Below are positions 36,527 through 46,453 of a DNA stretch of 64,000 nt, one piece after another. Under the pieces are notes generated by a model. It was not told the origin of the DNA and did not search any database. It saw only the letters and a program-made list of their open reading frames with translations. Source of the stretch: Micavibrio aeruginosavorus EPB. Lineage in GTDB: Bacteria; Pseudomonadota; Alphaproteobacteria; Micavibrionales; Micavibrionaceae. The stretch is taken from positions 753,444 through 817,443 of the forward strand of contig NC_020812.1 in assembly GCF_000348745.1 (NCBI RefSeq), read 5' to 3'. How positions within the stretch are numbered: the first letter of the stretch is position 1; every line of letters begins with the position of its first letter. A program made the position numbers and the translations under genes.

Positions 36527-37021
36527 ATGACGGATCAAACACAGGGCCAAGGGCAGGATATGTCGGACAGCCGCTTCCACATGTGGCGGGCCATTTTCGC
36601 GATGGCCCACGCCGATTCCGTCGTGACGAACGAAGAACGCGCGTTCATGTACAAAATTCTGACGGAAGAACCGCTCTCCGCTATTCAGCGCGCGCAGTTG
36701 GAACGTGATATTTCCGCACCACAATCCATCCCCGATATGTTTGCAAAAATTACAGATCCGGACGATCGGAGCCAGTTTTTCTACTTCGCCCGCATGTTGG
36801 TCTGGACCGATGGTGATTTTGGGGCGCAGGAACAAAAGATCCTGCTGGAACTGAACAAGGCCCACGTCAAAATGACGGACATGGATTCCTTCACCGGCGA
36901 TATGGCGTTTGAACTGGATGAAGAAGACAAAATGAACATCCTGTTCGACCACACAGCGGTCGAAGAAGGGGCGCAGGGCGGATTGCTCGGCGCGTTCTAT
37001 CGTCGGTTCAGGAAGAAGTAA
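36527..37021 (+). CDS. TerB-like protein
   Basis: 164 residues from the ATG at 36527, two bases after rlmJ. After a short Gln-rich lead the helical core reads FHMWRAIFAMAHADSVVTNEERAF, MVKILTEEPLS-type and FYFARMLVWTDGDFGAQEQK. The two D..V..nE/D..f patterns are the metal-site helices of TerB-fold proteins. Such proteins are linked to tellurite and stress resistance and to other metal-dependent scaffolding. The ends are charged and variable. No membrane segment. Confidence 0.62.
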   Translation: MTDQTQGQGQDMSDSRFHMWRAIFAMAHADSVVTNEERAFMYKILTEEPLSAIQRAQLERDISAPQSIPDMFAKITDPDDRSQFFYFARMLVWTDGDFGAQEQKILLELNKAHVKMTDMDSFTGDMAFELDEEDKMNILFDHTAVEEGAQGGLLGAFYRRFRKK

Positions 37022-37028
37022 AAAAACC

Positions 37029-37598
37029 TTACGGGAATGCCCGAACCCCGTCATGCCGTGTATAGGCAATGTTGGTGGGTGGTTCGTTGAGTGGATTGCC
37101 CGGATAGGCCGATCCATCAAATTTCAATGCGACTTGTCGCGCGGGTTCCCATGATTGACCGCGGACTTCGATCACAATATCACGCCATCCGTTGTTTTGT
37201 GTTTCCGCGACCAGAATGGGGCCGCGAATGGGCATGATGTTGCTGATGGGGGTGAAGGTTTCGTTATCAGCCTTCATCACGATCATGCTGCATCCGGAAA
37301 TGCTACACCAGTAATTGTGCGGGCCTTTCATCATCACCAACGCATCCCGGCGTCCATCATTATCCAGGTCAACGCGCAGAAAATCATATTGGCTAAACGC
37401 CGGGCCGCGGCCCGATTTGATCATGCTGGCGATGGATTGTTCCAAAGCCTTGTCACTGGGGTCTTTTGGGGCCAGGAAATCCGGCATCGGCGTCAGCGGA
37501 CCGTCGGGAAGGGCGGCCATTTCGGGCGAAGATCCGCATCCTGCCAAAGACAGGGCCAACGTTGCAACAATGACAGGAATGAAACGACGCAAATGCAC
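37029..37598 (-). CDS. Predicted lipoprotein
   Basis: 189 residues. The signal ends LALSLAGCGSS, a clean lipobox. After about 50 residues, a sequence of VDLDNDGRRDALVMMKGPHNYWC recalls FG-GAP/Dockerin-type calcium loops of secreted proteins, and a second Cys pair (WCSISGC) may form a disulfide. No known enzyme motif. The product should be anchored in the outer membrane. It converges with the TerB-like gene, leaving seven bases between their stops. Confidence 0.68.
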   Translation of the reverse strand: MHLRRFIPVIVATLALSLAGCGSSPEMAALPDGPLTPMPDFLAPKDPSDKALEQSIASMIKSGRGPAFSQYDFLRVDLDNDGRRDALVMMKGPHNYWCSISGCSMIVMKADNETFTPISNIMPIRGPILVAETQNNGWRDIVIEVRGQSWEPARQVALKFDGSAYPGNPLNEPPTNIAYTRHDGVRAFP

Positions 37599-37756
37599 AG
37601 ACCTTGCGAAAGAAGCAGGGGGGAAAGATCCCCGCCGCCCCGAATCTGATCACCGGGGACAAGCGGGGTTTGATAGGCGATTGTCCAAGGCCGCGTTCGA
37701 TTTGGCAAGGGTTTGCCCCGCAATGGCGTCATTGGCATGTGGACAAAATTGGGGGC

Positions 37757-39541
37757 TTATGACGGGCTTGAGGGAGATGGGGGTTGGGCCTGTACTTTTT
37801 GGGCCTCTTCATCCTCAAGCTTTTTCCAATCTGGTTTTCCGACAACGGTTTTGGGAAGCTCTTCGGTCCGGGTTTCGAAATAACGGGGAATTTCCATGGC
37901 GTGCAATTTATCGGCCAGGAAGGTGCGCCATTGTTCGGCGGTGGGTTTGTCGGTTGCATCGTCCTTGTACCGGATAAAGGCTTTGACCGATTCCTTCACC
38001 GTGCCCTTGTTGACGCCAATCACAACACATTCCGCAACGGATGGATGGGTATAAAGCGCCTGTTCCACCATGTTCGGGTAAACCTTGAACCCATTGATGG
38101 CCAGCATCCGTTTCAGGCGATCGGTGATAAACACATAACCATGGTCGTCGATGTGGCCAATATCACCGGTACGGAAAAACCCATCGCGTGTCATGGTTTT
38201 TCGTGTTTCGTCGGGTTTGTTCCAATATCCGCGCATAACCTGTGGCCCGCGAATACAAATTTCCCCGGTGGTTCCAGTGGGGAGTGATATATCAGGGTTT
38301 TCCGGGTCGACGATTTTGATTTCCGTGCGCGGCAAAGGTTGGCCGACGCTGGCGGGATGATCTTCGCCGCAGGGTGGGTGGCTTGTGGCCACAGGGCTGG
38401 TTTCCGACAGGCCATAGCCCTGATAGACACCACAGCCGGTGGCTTTTTCAAACGCGGCTTTAACATCGGGGGGCAGGGCGGCACCGCCGGAAATGACGGC
38501 CCGGATGCTTTTCAAATTGTAATATTCCAGATCTTTGTGCGCGACGATCCCCTGTAACATGCGGGGCACAGCGGGGAATACGGTGGGGCGATGTTTATGA
38601 ATGGCCTCCAGCGTTGCGGTCATGTCACGCGGGTTGGGCAGGATGATCAGTTCCGATCCCGTGGCCATGGCGTTGATCAATCCAACGGTCAGGCCAAAGA
38701 TGTGAAAGAATGGAATGCTGACCAAAAATTTTTCGCGGCCCATTTGAATCAGGGCCGGGTCATGGTCCCGGTCCGGACGGGCGCCAAACATTTCTTCGAT
38801 CTGCTTCACATTCGCGGCGATGTTGAAGTGAGAGAGCATCGCACCCTTTGGCGTTCCAGTGGTTCCACCCGTATATTGCAACAAGGCGATATCATTCGGA
38901 TGAATATTCACCGGGTATGGTTTGATGCCGTATAAGCCTAAATCGCTGAACGTGCGGATGGCCGGGCTGCTGCGGTCGGGGCTGAAAACATCTTTGCGTT
39001 TAAAGAAGCGGAATAAAATGGATTTAAACGTCGGCAACATATCCGCCATGGGACAGACGATCAGCTTTTTCAACGATCCGTCTTTGATCAAGTCCGGTGC
39101 GCTGTTTTTGGCATCGCCATATTGTTTTAAATCCAGCGCCACCATCACTTCGGTGCCGCTGTCCGCGATTTGTTTGCGCAATTCGTCGGCGGTGTACAGG
39201 GGGCTGAAATTTACAATCGTCGCACCCAGTTTCAACGCCGCAAACATCATCACCGGATAAAATGGCGTGTTCGGCATGTATAATCCGACACGGGTACATT
39301 TGCCGACGCCTTGTTGTTGCAATCCGGCGGCGGTGCGATCGACCATCTGGCCAAATTCGCGATAGGTGATGTGTTTGCCCATGAAATTGATAAAGGGGCG
39401 ATTGGTATAACGGTGCAGGGCCTGGTTCAGGGCGTCCACCAAAGTGATCCGCGGGATGGCTGCGTCCCATTGTGCGCCCGGCGCATAATGTTCCGACGGC
39501 GGAGCAATGCTCCGCGTGGTGCGAGAATTCTTCTCTGTCAT
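37757..39541 (-). CDS. fadD: Long-chain fatty acid-CoA ligase
   Basis: 594 residues from the ATG complementary to 39539-39541, preceded by AGGGA; a start at 39598 is also open. AMP-binding enzyme motifs are in order: LQYTGGTTGTPKGAMLSH, ISGGAALPPDV, GYGLSETSP, GEICIRGPQVMRGYW, and the TGDIGHIDDHGYVFITDRLKR hinge with a KxxK-type lysine near the end (TVVGKPDWKKLEDEE). It activates fatty acids for beta-oxidation or for lipids. A divergent relationship to the FadE gene at 58.8 kb is functional, not positional. Confidence 0.93.
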   Translation of the reverse strand: MTEKNSRTTRSIAPPSEHYAPGAQWDAAIPRITLVDALNQALHRYTNRPFINFMGKHITYREFGQMVDRTAAGLQQQGVGKCTRVGLYMPNTPFYPVMMFAALKLGATIVNFSPLYTADELRKQIADSGTEVMVALDLKQYGDAKNSAPDLIKDGSLKKLIVCPMADMLPTFKSILFRFFKRKDVFSPDRSSPAIRTFSDLGLYGIKPYPVNIHPNDIALLQYTGGTTGTPKGAMLSHFNIAANVKQIEEMFGARPDRDHDPALIQMGREKFLVSIPFFHIFGLTVGLINAMATGSELIILPNPRDMTATLEAIHKHRPTVFPAVPRMLQGIVAHKDLEYYNLKSIRAVISGGAALPPDVKAAFEKATGCGVYQGYGLSETSPVATSHPPCGEDHPASVGQPLPRTEIKIVDPENPDISLPTGTTGEICIRGPQVMRGYWNKPDETRKTMTRDGFFRTGDIGHIDDHGYVFITDRLKRMLAINGFKVYPNMVEQALYTHPSVAECVVIGVNKGTVKESVKAFIRYKDDATDKPTAEQWRTFLADKLHAMEIPRYFETRTEELPKTVVGKPDWKKLEDEEAQKVQAQPPSPSSPS

Positions 39542-39668
39542 AACGATCCCTGTCTGTTCGATCCGCTCTTTTAAGGCCAGGCGGTATGGAATCTGCATAA
39601 CAGTCTGTTTTTATACTGTAAACCCACCTCCAATGTTGCGGATGCACAGTATAAATAGATCTTTCGAC

Positions 39669-41861
39669 CTAGTATCCCGCGGCATGCGGGCGTGTCATAT
39701 AGGCCTGAAAGGCCCCGATGCTTTCATTAAACAGGGTCAGCAGCCTGTGGATAACGTCAATCGGTGGCGTGACGCCACCGCGGATTGGATCGGATTGTTC
39801 GTCCAAAAGCTGGCGGCAATATTGGGCCAGACGGCTCAGCCCGAAATTGCCGGCCACACCGGTCATGGAATGCAAGTCACCGCGCGGGATCGATCCCGAT
39901 TCTTCCAGAGTCGTCAGGATTCGTTCAGCATCCAAAATAAAATCGTGGAAGAGTTTAAGAAGCTGGTCATCACCGATATAGCTTGAAAACTGCTCCACTT
40001 GCTCCGCGTTGAGAAGGGGAATGGGCAGCAAATCATTGGCAATGACGGGCGGTGTAACAAACGGGTCATCCGTTCCGAGGCCCAAAACGGAATCGATGGT
40101 TTTATAAAGTTTCAGGGCATCCACCGGTTTGACCAGGCATTCATCCATTCCGGCTTCCAGGCAGGCCTTCATCTCCTCGGGCAGGGCGTGCGCGGTTAAG
40201 GCCACGATGGGCAGATCCATGGCCGACAACCCCAGCTCTTCGCGAATGACCGTGGTGGCCTCGATCCCGCTCATTCCGGGCATTTGAATATCCATCAGGA
40301 TCATGTCGTATGGCCTGGATTTCACGGCCTCGATCGCGGCATAGCCGTTATCGACGATGTCAAAGCTGTATCCACCTTTTCGAAGTTGGGCGGAGACCAA
40401 AGCCTGGTTCATCGGGATGTCTTCGGCGATCAGGATATGGGCTTTTTCAAGCTGTTGTGTCGTGGCCTGTTCGGGTTCAGGGGTGTTGCTGACCGGGATA
40501 ATCCCATCGGCCACCAATGTGGGCAGCGTGACGGTAAAGGTTGTGCCTTTTCCCTGTTCGCTGTTCACCGTGATTTTCCCATCCATCTGGGTCATCAGGT
40601 TCAGTGCGATACTCAACCCCAGGCCAGTGCCGCCGAAATTGCGCGTGATGGATGTGTCCGCCTGTTCAAAGGCTTCGAAAATGACTTTTAACTTATCTTC
40701 GGCAATCCCGATCCCCGTATCGGTGACAGAAATGGTCAGCATTTCATTCTGTTCGTTTATCGGGCTGGAATGCAAAGCCAGCCGGACCGATCCCGATTGC
40801 GTGAATTTCAAGGCGTTGGACAGAAGGTTCATGACCACCTGACGCAGGCGTAATTCGTCATTGACGATATATTCCGGAACGTTCGGCCCAATCACCATGT
40901 GCAGTTCCAGGCTTTTGCGATCCGCATCCGGTTGCACCAGATCGATACAGCTTTCCATCAAACTGCGAATGTTAAACGTGTGTTTGACGATTTTCATTTT
41001 TCCGGCCTCGATCTTCGAAAAATCGAGGATGTCATCAACCAGCAGGATCATAGAAGACACGGCGGAATGAATTTGTTTCAGGTAATAATCCTGCGTTTCA
41101 TCCAGTTTTGTCTTGCGCAACAGCTCGCTGAACCCGAAAACCCCGTTGATGGGGGTGCGAATTTCATGGCTCATTTTGGCCAGAAACAGGGACTTGGCTT
41201 TTGTGGCTTCTTCGGCGCGTTTTTCGCTGGCGGCCAAATCGTCGACCAGTTCATGGCGGCGTAAATCCTGTAACATGATGAGGCCGAAAACAAAGGTCCA
41301 GAACGCCGTGGTCATGTACAAGGCCTGAATAACGCCAGATGCGATAATTTCTCTGGCGGAAAAAGGCATCAGGAAAAAGACAGACAATGTGATGATTGGC
41401 GATACGATGGAGAACAGCAGGATATTCAGAACACCAATCCGTTGATTGTTTTGGTCCAGCCATGCGCGATAGGCCAGGCCGCAACCAACCGAAATCCACA
41501 TACCCATGATCGCGGTGGGAACCCCCAGCCCGCCAAAATAAGCCCGCGTGGCCGATGTGATGAGGGCGGCAATCGCCGCCGGAATCGGGCCGACAAAGAA
41601 GGCGCAGATGGCCAGAATGGCATTCCGCGCATCCAGAACCACTTCGCTGGAATAACGAACCGCCATGGCAATCATCAACGAGGCCAGGCACCCGAAAACA
41701 ATGCCGACGATAATTTTGCGGCGCGCTGTGTTCTGTGACCGGGACCAGTCTTCGGCCAGCCCGAACAGCGCAAAGATCCCGACCGTGATCAGGAAATGTT
41801 CGGCAATGGTTTGGAGCGAGGTCACGCTGTCCGTCGGGAAAAGAAAAGTTTTACTGTGCAT
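39669..41861 (-). CDS. Hybrid histidine kinase with 5TM sensor, receiver and HPt domains
   Basis: 730 residues. A 5TMR-LYT-type membrane sensor (residues 20-200, with DARNAILAICAFFVGP and the GG.G motif), a HisKA domain with the phospho-His in SHEIRTPING (His232), an HATPase domain with NLLSNALKF, DTGIGI and GGTGLGLSIA, a receiver with the phospho-Asp in LMDIQMPGM (about Asp524), and a C-terminal HPt with His in DLHSMTGVAGNFG (about 664). It should relay phosphate internally. Its response regulator partner is not in the window. The signal is unknown. Confidence 0.93.
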   Translation of the reverse strand: MHSKTFLFPTDSVTSLQTIAEHFLITVGIFALFGLAEDWSRSQNTARRKIIVGIVFGCLASLMIAMAVRYSSEVVLDARNAILAICAFFVGPIPAAIAALITSATRAYFGGLGVPTAIMGMWISVGCGLAYRAWLDQNNQRIGVLNILLFSIVSPIITLSVFFLMPFSAREIIASGVIQALYMTTAFWTFVFGLIMLQDLRRHELVDDLAASEKRAEEATKAKSLFLAKMSHEIRTPINGVFGFSELLRKTKLDETQDYYLKQIHSAVSSMILLVDDILDFSKIEAGKMKIVKHTFNIRSLMESCIDLVQPDADRKSLELHMVIGPNVPEYIVNDELRLRQVVMNLLSNALKFTQSGSVRLALHSSPINEQNEMLTISVTDTGIGIAEDKLKVIFEAFEQADTSITRNFGGTGLGLSIALNLMTQMDGKITVNSEQGKGTTFTVTLPTLVADGIIPVSNTPEPEQATTQQLEKAHILIAEDIPMNQALVSAQLRKGGYSFDIVDNGYAAIEAVKSRPYDMILMDIQMPGMSGIEATTVIREELGLSAMDLPIVALTAHALPEEMKACLEAGMDECLVKPVDALKLYKTIDSVLGLGTDDPFVTPPVIANDLLPIPLLNAEQVEQFSSYIGDDQLLKLFHDFILDAERILTTLEESGSIPRGDLHSMTGVAGNFGLSRLAQYCRQLLDEQSDPIRGGVTPPIDVIHRLLTLFNESIGAFQAYMTRPHAAGY

Positions 41862-42027
41862 CTGAATACGGTTGACTATATCTTGGGCTGAAAATCAGGG
41901 CATATTACCCCCCTTTGGGGCGAGGGCGAGTCTTTATTTTCCATTTTCCCGGCTTTTTCCAATGTCTGGACAGAGCGGCTTTCTGGCACTAAAGAATCTA
42001 AAGTCTATAAAAACAGGGAGTTATATT

Positions 42028-43200
42028 ATGTCCTCTCAGGCAAACGATCCAATTGTCATTGTTGGTATGGCCCGTACCCCCATGGGTGGATTTCAGGGCG
42101 ATTTTGCCAATCTGACCGCCCCGGACCTGGGCGCGGCGGCCATTCGTGCGGCATTGCAACGATCCGGCGTGGCGGGCGTGGATGAAGTGATCATGGGCAA
42201 TGTCCTGTCCGCGGGTCAGGGGCAGGCCCCGGCGCGGCAGGCCTCCATCGGTGCCGGCATTCCGAATTCTGTGGGCTGCACCACCATTAATAAGATGTGT
42301 GGATCGGGGTTAAAGGCCGTCATGCTGGCGCATGATCTGATTGCCGCCGGGACCAATGATGTGATGGTTGCGGGCGGTATGGAAAGCATGACCAACGCGC
42401 CCTATCTGCTGCCCAAGGCGCGGGGCGGGTACCGCATGGGCCATGGCCAGGTGATCGATCATATGTTCATGGACGGTTTGGAAGACGCCTATGACCGCGG
42501 CAAACTGATGGGCGTATTCGCCGAATTGTGCGCCGGTGAATATCAATTCACGCGGGAGGCACAGGACGCGTTTGCCATTGAATCCCTGACCCGTGCGCAG
42601 AAGGCCGATTTTGCCGCGGAAATCATTCCCGTGACCGTCAAAGCGGGCAAGGAAGAGAAAGTTATTTCCATCGACGAACAACCCGGCAAAGCGCGCCCGG
42701 ATAAAATTCCGGGATTGAAACCGGCGTTCAAGCCGGATGGCACCGTCACGGCGGCAAATGCCAGTTCGATTTCCGACGGGGCCGCGGCGCTTGTGTTAAT
42801 CCGCCGAAGTGCGGCGGAAAAAGGCGGTCATAAAATTCTGGCCACGATCGCCGGGCATTCGACCTTTGCGCATGAACCATCATGGTTCACGACCGCGCCG
42901 GTCGGGGCGTTGAAAAAACTGTCCGACAAAACCGGATGGGCGATGAAGGATGTGGATTTGTTTGAAATCAACGAAGCCTTCGCCGTTGTCACCATGGCGG
43001 CGATGAAGGATTTGGATTTGCCGCATGACAAGGTGAACGTGCATGGTGGCGCGTGTGCCCTGGGCCACCCGATAGGCGCGTCTGGCGCGCGTGTTCTGGT
43101 CACACTGATCGCGGCGTTGGAAAAATATGATCTGAAACGCGGTATGGCGACCCTGTGCATCGGCGGGGGCGAAGCTGTGGCGGTGGCTGTAGAGCGCTGA
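42028..43200 (+). CDS. Acetyl-CoA acetyltransferase (thiolase)
   Basis: 390 residues from the ATG at 42028, preceded by AGGGAG; the longer frame upstream lacks similarity. Thiolase residues are present: nucleophile Cys91 in NKMCGSGLKAV, AGGMESMTNAPY, NEAFAVVTM and GGACALGHPIGASGAR with the second Cys/His. It breaks acetoacetyl-CoA or 2-methylacetoacetyl-CoA, or makes acetoacetyl-CoA. The acyl-CoA dehydrogenase and HSD10-like genes close by suggest the lower isoleucine pathway. Confidence 0.93.
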   Translation: MSSQANDPIVIVGMARTPMGGFQGDFANLTAPDLGAAAIRAALQRSGVAGVDEVIMGNVLSAGQGQAPARQASIGAGIPNSVGCTTINKMCGSGLKAVMLAHDLIAAGTNDVMVAGGMESMTNAPYLLPKARGGYRMGHGQVIDHMFMDGLEDAYDRGKLMGVFAELCAGEYQFTREAQDAFAIESLTRAQKADFAAEIIPVTVKAGKEEKVISIDEQPGKARPDKIPGLKPAFKPDGTVTAANASSISDGAAALVLIRRSAAEKGGHKILATIAGHSTFAHEPSWFTTAPVGALKKLSDKTGWAMKDVDLFEINEAFAVVTMAAMKDLDLPHDKVNVHGGACALGHPIGASGARVLVTLIAALEKYDLKRGMATLCIGGGEAVAVAVER

Positions 43201-43287
43201 AAATAAAAGAAAAATATTTAAGCTGGGCAGGGCGTTCATTCGCCTTACCCTTACTATGGACACTTGAACAAGCAAGGGAGGTTCTCC

Positions 43288-43458
43288 ATGCTTCAATATG
43301 CTGTCCTTTTTCTGATTCTGGCACTGATTGCGGGCTTCTTTGGATTTAGTGGTGTTGCAACCGTGTCGGTTGGATTTGCGAAAATCCTCTTTCTTCTCTT
43401 TGTCGTGCTGTTTGTCCTTTCGGCTGTTTTCGGGCTTATTCGCCGTCCGCATGCCTGA
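43288..43458 (+). CDS. Small DUF1328 (YtjA-type) membrane protein
   Basis: 56 residues from the ATG at 43288, preceded by AAGGGAGG. Two hydrophobic segments (YAVLFLILALIAGFFGFSG and FAKILFLLFVVLFVLSAVFG) with a short basic end (IRRPHA). The size and pattern match the DUF1328 family of tiny inner-membrane proteins induced by stress. Function is unknown. Confidence 0.82.
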   Translation: MLQYAVLFLILALIAGFFGFSGVATVSVGFAKILFLLFVVLFVLSAVFGLIRRPHA

Positions 43459-43537
43459 AAAGAATAACCACAATTTTTTGCATGACAGCATGGGATGACG
43501 CTTTCGTACCGGGCGGACAGCCTGTACGATTGCGCCC

Positions 43538-44677
43538 ATGTTGACCGAAGAGCAAAAATCTATCCGTGATATGGTGCGGGACCTGGCCCGGGACAAAATT
43601 GCCCCGGGTGCGCGCATGCGTGACCAGTTCGCCATGTTTCCACGTGAACAAATTGAATCCATGGCCGAACTGGGCCTGTTGGGAATGCTGATCCCCGATG
43701 AATGGGGTGGGGCGGATGCCGGGGTTCTGAATTTCTGTTTGGCGATTGAGGAAATCGCCGCCGCGGATGGGGCGTTGTCCACTATTCTATCGGTGCATTC
43801 GTCGCCATCGTCCACCTGTATCCTGAAATACGGCAATGATGAACAGAAGGAACGGTTTTTAAAACCGTTGGCATCCGGGCAATGGATCGGTGGCTTTGCC
43901 TTGACCGAACCCGGTGCAGGGTCGGATGCATCGGCCATGAAAACGCGGGCGTACCGTGATGGCGATGATTACGTCATCAACGGGTCCAAGCAATTCATTA
44001 CATCGGGCAAGAATGGCGATGTCATTATTGTCTTTGCCGTTACTGACCCCGATGCCGGGAAAAAGGGCATGTCTGCCTTTATCGTTCCCACCGATACACC
44101 GGGTTATAATGTGACGCGTGTCGAAGAAAAAATGGGCCAGCACGCATCCGACACCTGTGCGCTGAATTTCGATGATATGCGCATCTCCGCCGCCAATCGT
44201 TTGGGCGCGGAAGGGCAGGGGTACGCCATTGCGCTCGCCAATCTGGAAGGGGGGCGCTTGGGCATAGCATCGCAATCCGTTGGCATGGCGCGGGCGGCGT
44301 ATGATGCGGCGTTGTCTTACGCGAAGGACCGGCACAGTTTCGGTCGCGCGTTGATGGATCATCAGGCGGTTGCGTTCAAGCTGGCCGACATGGCAACCCA
44401 GATCGAGGCCGCGCGATTGATGATTCACAATGCCGCCCGAATGAAGGATGCAGGTATCGCCTGCACCCGCGAAGCCTGCATGGCGAAATTATTCGCATCC
44501 GAAATGGCGGAGAGGGTTGTACATGACGCAATCCAGATCCACGGCGGTTATGGCTATCTGGCCGATTTCCCGTTGGAACGGATTTACCGCGATGTGCGCG
44601 TGACAACCATTTACGAAGGCACCAGCGATATTCAACGCATGGTCATCGCCCGCGAGATCGCGAAGGAGAACGCATAA
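43538..44677 (+). CDS. Short/branched-chain acyl-CoA dehydrogenase
   Basis: 379 residues, the size of short-chain FAD acyl-CoA dehydrogenases. FAD-binding patterns GGFALTEPGAGSDA and GSKQFITSG are present, and the catalytic Glu lies in TTIYEGTSDIQRMVIAREI near the end (that position sets the IVD/short-chain type). It oxidises an acyl-CoA to the enoyl-CoA and passes electrons to ETF. With the SDR gene that starts inside its stop and the upstream thiolase, a valine/isoleucine degradation role is likely. Confidence 0.92.
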   Translation: MLTEEQKSIRDMVRDLARDKIAPGARMRDQFAMFPREQIESMAELGLLGMLIPDEWGGADAGVLNFCLAIEEIAAADGALSTILSVHSSPSSTCILKYGNDEQKERFLKPLASGQWIGGFALTEPGAGSDASAMKTRAYRDGDDYVINGSKQFITSGKNGDVIIVFAVTDPDAGKKGMSAFIVPTDTPGYNVTRVEEKMGQHASDTCALNFDDMRISAANRLGAEGQGYAIALANLEGGRLGIASQSVGMARAAYDAALSYAKDRHSFGRALMDHQAVAFKLADMATQIEAARLMIHNAARMKDAGIACTREACMAKLFASEMAERVVHDAIQIHGGYGYLADFPLERIYRDVRVTTIYEGTSDIQRMVIAREIAKENA

Positions 44678-45429
44678 TGGATATTCAAAACCAAACGGTC
44701 ATTATCACCGGCGGTGGGTCGGGTATGGGCGCGGAAACCGCCCGGTCTTTTGCACGGGCCGGGGCCAACGTGGTGTTGTGGGATATGAACCTGCCCGCCG
44801 CCGAAGCCGTGGCGAAAGAGATTGGCGGCGTGGCCGTGCAATGCGATGTGACCAATGAAAACAGCGTGAAGGCCGCGATTGAAGAATCCGGATCCCCCCG
44901 CGTTCTCATCAATTGCGCGGGCATCTTGCTGGGGAAACGGATCGTCGGGCGGGATGGCCCGGCCGATCTGGATCATTTTATGAAGGTCATTAACGTCAAT
45001 CTGGTCGGGACCTATAACACTATGCGTCTGGTCGCCGGGGTGATGACGGGGCTGGATCCGGTGAATGATGACGGCGAACGCGGCGTGATTATCAATGCCG
45101 CATCCATCGCCGCCTTTGAGGGGCAGATGGGCCAAGTGGCCTACAGCGCGTCCAAGGGCGGTATTGTCGGCATGACACTGCCCGCCGCGCGGGATCTGGG
45201 TAAACTGGGCGTGCGGGTGATGGCGATTGCACCGGGCGCGGTGCAAACCCCGATGATCGGCACGATTTCACAGGAATTACAGGATTCCATCGCCGCCAAC
45301 ATCCCATTCCCATCCCGCATGGCGAAACCGGATGAATTTGCGAAACTGGCGTTGCATATCGTGGATAATGCGTACCTGAACGGATCGGTGATCCGGTTGG
45401 ATGGCGCGTCGCGATTGGCGGCGAAATAA
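44677..45429 (+). CDS. HSD10-like short-chain dehydrogenase
   Basis: 250 residues, overlapping the previous stop by one base (TAATG). NAD-binding TGGGSGMG, catalytic Ser in [15 protein letters not shown] and Tyr/Lys in [13 protein letters not shown]. The close match of these blocks and of [20 protein letters not shown] to the mitochondrial HSD17B10 family suggests 3-hydroxy-2-methylbutyryl-CoA (or 3-hydroxyacyl-CoA) dehydrogenase activity in isoleucine breakdown. A terminator follows at 45435. Confidence 0.9.
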   Translation: MDIQNQTVIITGGGSGMGAETARSFARAGANVVLWDMNLPAAEAVAKEIGGVAVQCDVTNENSVKAAIEESGSPRVLINCAGILLGKRIVGRDGPADLDHFMKVINVNLVGTYNTMRLVAGVMTGLDPVNDDGERGVIINAASIAAFEGQMGQVAYSASKGGIVGMTLPAARDLGKLGVRVMAIAPGAVQTPMIGTISQELQDSIAANIPFPSRMAKPDEFAKLALHIVDNAYLNGSVIRLDGASRLAAK

Positions 45430-45434
45430 AATAA

Positions 45435-45466
45435 GAAAAAACCCGGCACAGTGGCCGGGTTTTTTG
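45435..45466. terminator. Rho-independent terminator
   Basis: AACCCGGC/GCCGGGTT stem, six-base loop, with an A-run before and a T-run after. Serves the HSD10-like gene and the convergent gene ending at 45484. Confidence 0.9.
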
Positions 45467-45483
45467 TTTTATGGCCTGTCTTT

Positions 45484-45954
45484 TTACTGCGGGCCGTTCA
45501 TGTCGTTGCGGACCGCTTCGCGTTTTTTCTTATAGCTTGTGTGCACTAAGGCACCGGCGCCGGCCAGAGCGGCGAAAAGCCCTAGCAATCCACAGATGCG
45601 AGTCACAGCCAAGACCGTGCCGTGTCCGGCTTTTTGTCTTTCCCATGTATCCTGGGCACATTTGGCCAATAACGGATCTTGCGGATCAACCCAGATTTTC
45701 ACGGGAGCTTCTACGGTTTCTTTGTCACTGTAATACCATTCCAATTGCCGTTCGGTTTCGCGCGAAACACAACGTTTTTGGTAGTGCGCCCGAATGTCGT
45801 CCTGCGTCATGGCTTTCAATCGGTCATGTTCATCTGAAAGCGTATTCTGCGCGCTGATAAATCCCGATCCGGCAATACCAAGGGCTGTCAGCATAAGTGC
45901 GCCCGCAACCAGATTGAAGGCCATTTTGATTTTGGGGTTGGGTGTATGTGTCAT
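45484..45954 (-). CDS. Two-membrane-segment protein with paired Cys, paralogue 1 of 3
   Basis: 156 residues. Membrane segments at about 13-33 and 114-136 flank a loop of about 80 residues. In the loop, MTQDDIRAHYQKRCVSRETE places Cys62 after a Tyr, and LAKCAQDTWE gives Cys99. The same HY...C..RE and later Cys pattern occurs in the next two genes. The loop is probably periplasmic with a disulfide. The C-terminus is basic (YKKKREAVRN). Family unknown. Confidence 0.72.
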   Translation of the reverse strand: MTHTPNPKIKMAFNLVAGALMLTALGIAGSGFISAQNTLSDEHDRLKAMTQDDIRAHYQKRCVSRETERQLEWYYSDKETVEAPVKIWVDPQDPLLAKCAQDTWERQKAGHGTVLAVTRICGLLGLFAALAGAGALVHTSYKKKREAVRNDMNGPQ

Positions 45955-45997
45955 TTGATTCTCTTTTTTTCGAATAAAGAATTTTTGAATTAAAAAA

Positions 45998-46432
45998 TTA
46001 CGATGGTTTTGGTTCTTTCTTTTTGCCGCCGCCGAGTGCCAGATAGCCAGCCATTACGCCAAAAGTTAGGCATGCGATTCCGGCAAAAATATTAAAATGG
46101 TTGGCGGATTTTGCGACCGCAATGATGGCCTCATGCGTTTTTTGGGGGCATGATTGTACCGATTTTGAATTGGGGTCCGCGGTAATTGTAATCGTGTGTG
46201 GTCCGTTGGCCGTAATCGTTTTTACGGATGTTTCAAACGCCTTTCTGGCTTCGCGTTGAAGGCACAGATCGGCGTAATGGGTCTGGATCGCTTCATCAGA
46301 CAGGTTTTTCTTTTTTTCCAGGGCTTCTGTGCTCATTTTAACGGAAATTGGTGTTGTTGCGCTTGCGATCAGAAAGCTCACACTCAATACACCCATGATA
46401 CAGCGGCCGGGTTTGTTTAAATCGTTCGGCAT
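45998..46432 (-). CDS. Two-membrane-segment protein with paired Cys, paralogue 2 of 3
   Basis: 144 residues. A first hydrophobic segment at about 11-30 and a second at about 112-134 surround a loop with LSDEAIQTHYADLCLQREAR (Cys57) and SVQSCPQKTHEA (Cys95). The layout matches the genes on both sides. The loop is short of hydrophobic residues and has a Thr-rich strand (NGPHTITITADPNS). The C-terminus is basic (GGGKKKEPKPS). Function unknown. Confidence 0.72.
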   Translation of the reverse strand: MPNDLNKPGRCIMGVLSVSFLIASATTPISVKMSTEALEKKKNLSDEAIQTHYADLCLQREARKAFETSVKTITANGPHTITITADPNSKSVQSCPQKTHEAIIAVAKSANHFNIFAGIACLTFGVMAGYLALGGGKKKEPKPS

Positions 46433-46453
46433 TTAAAATTCCTTTTTAAAAAA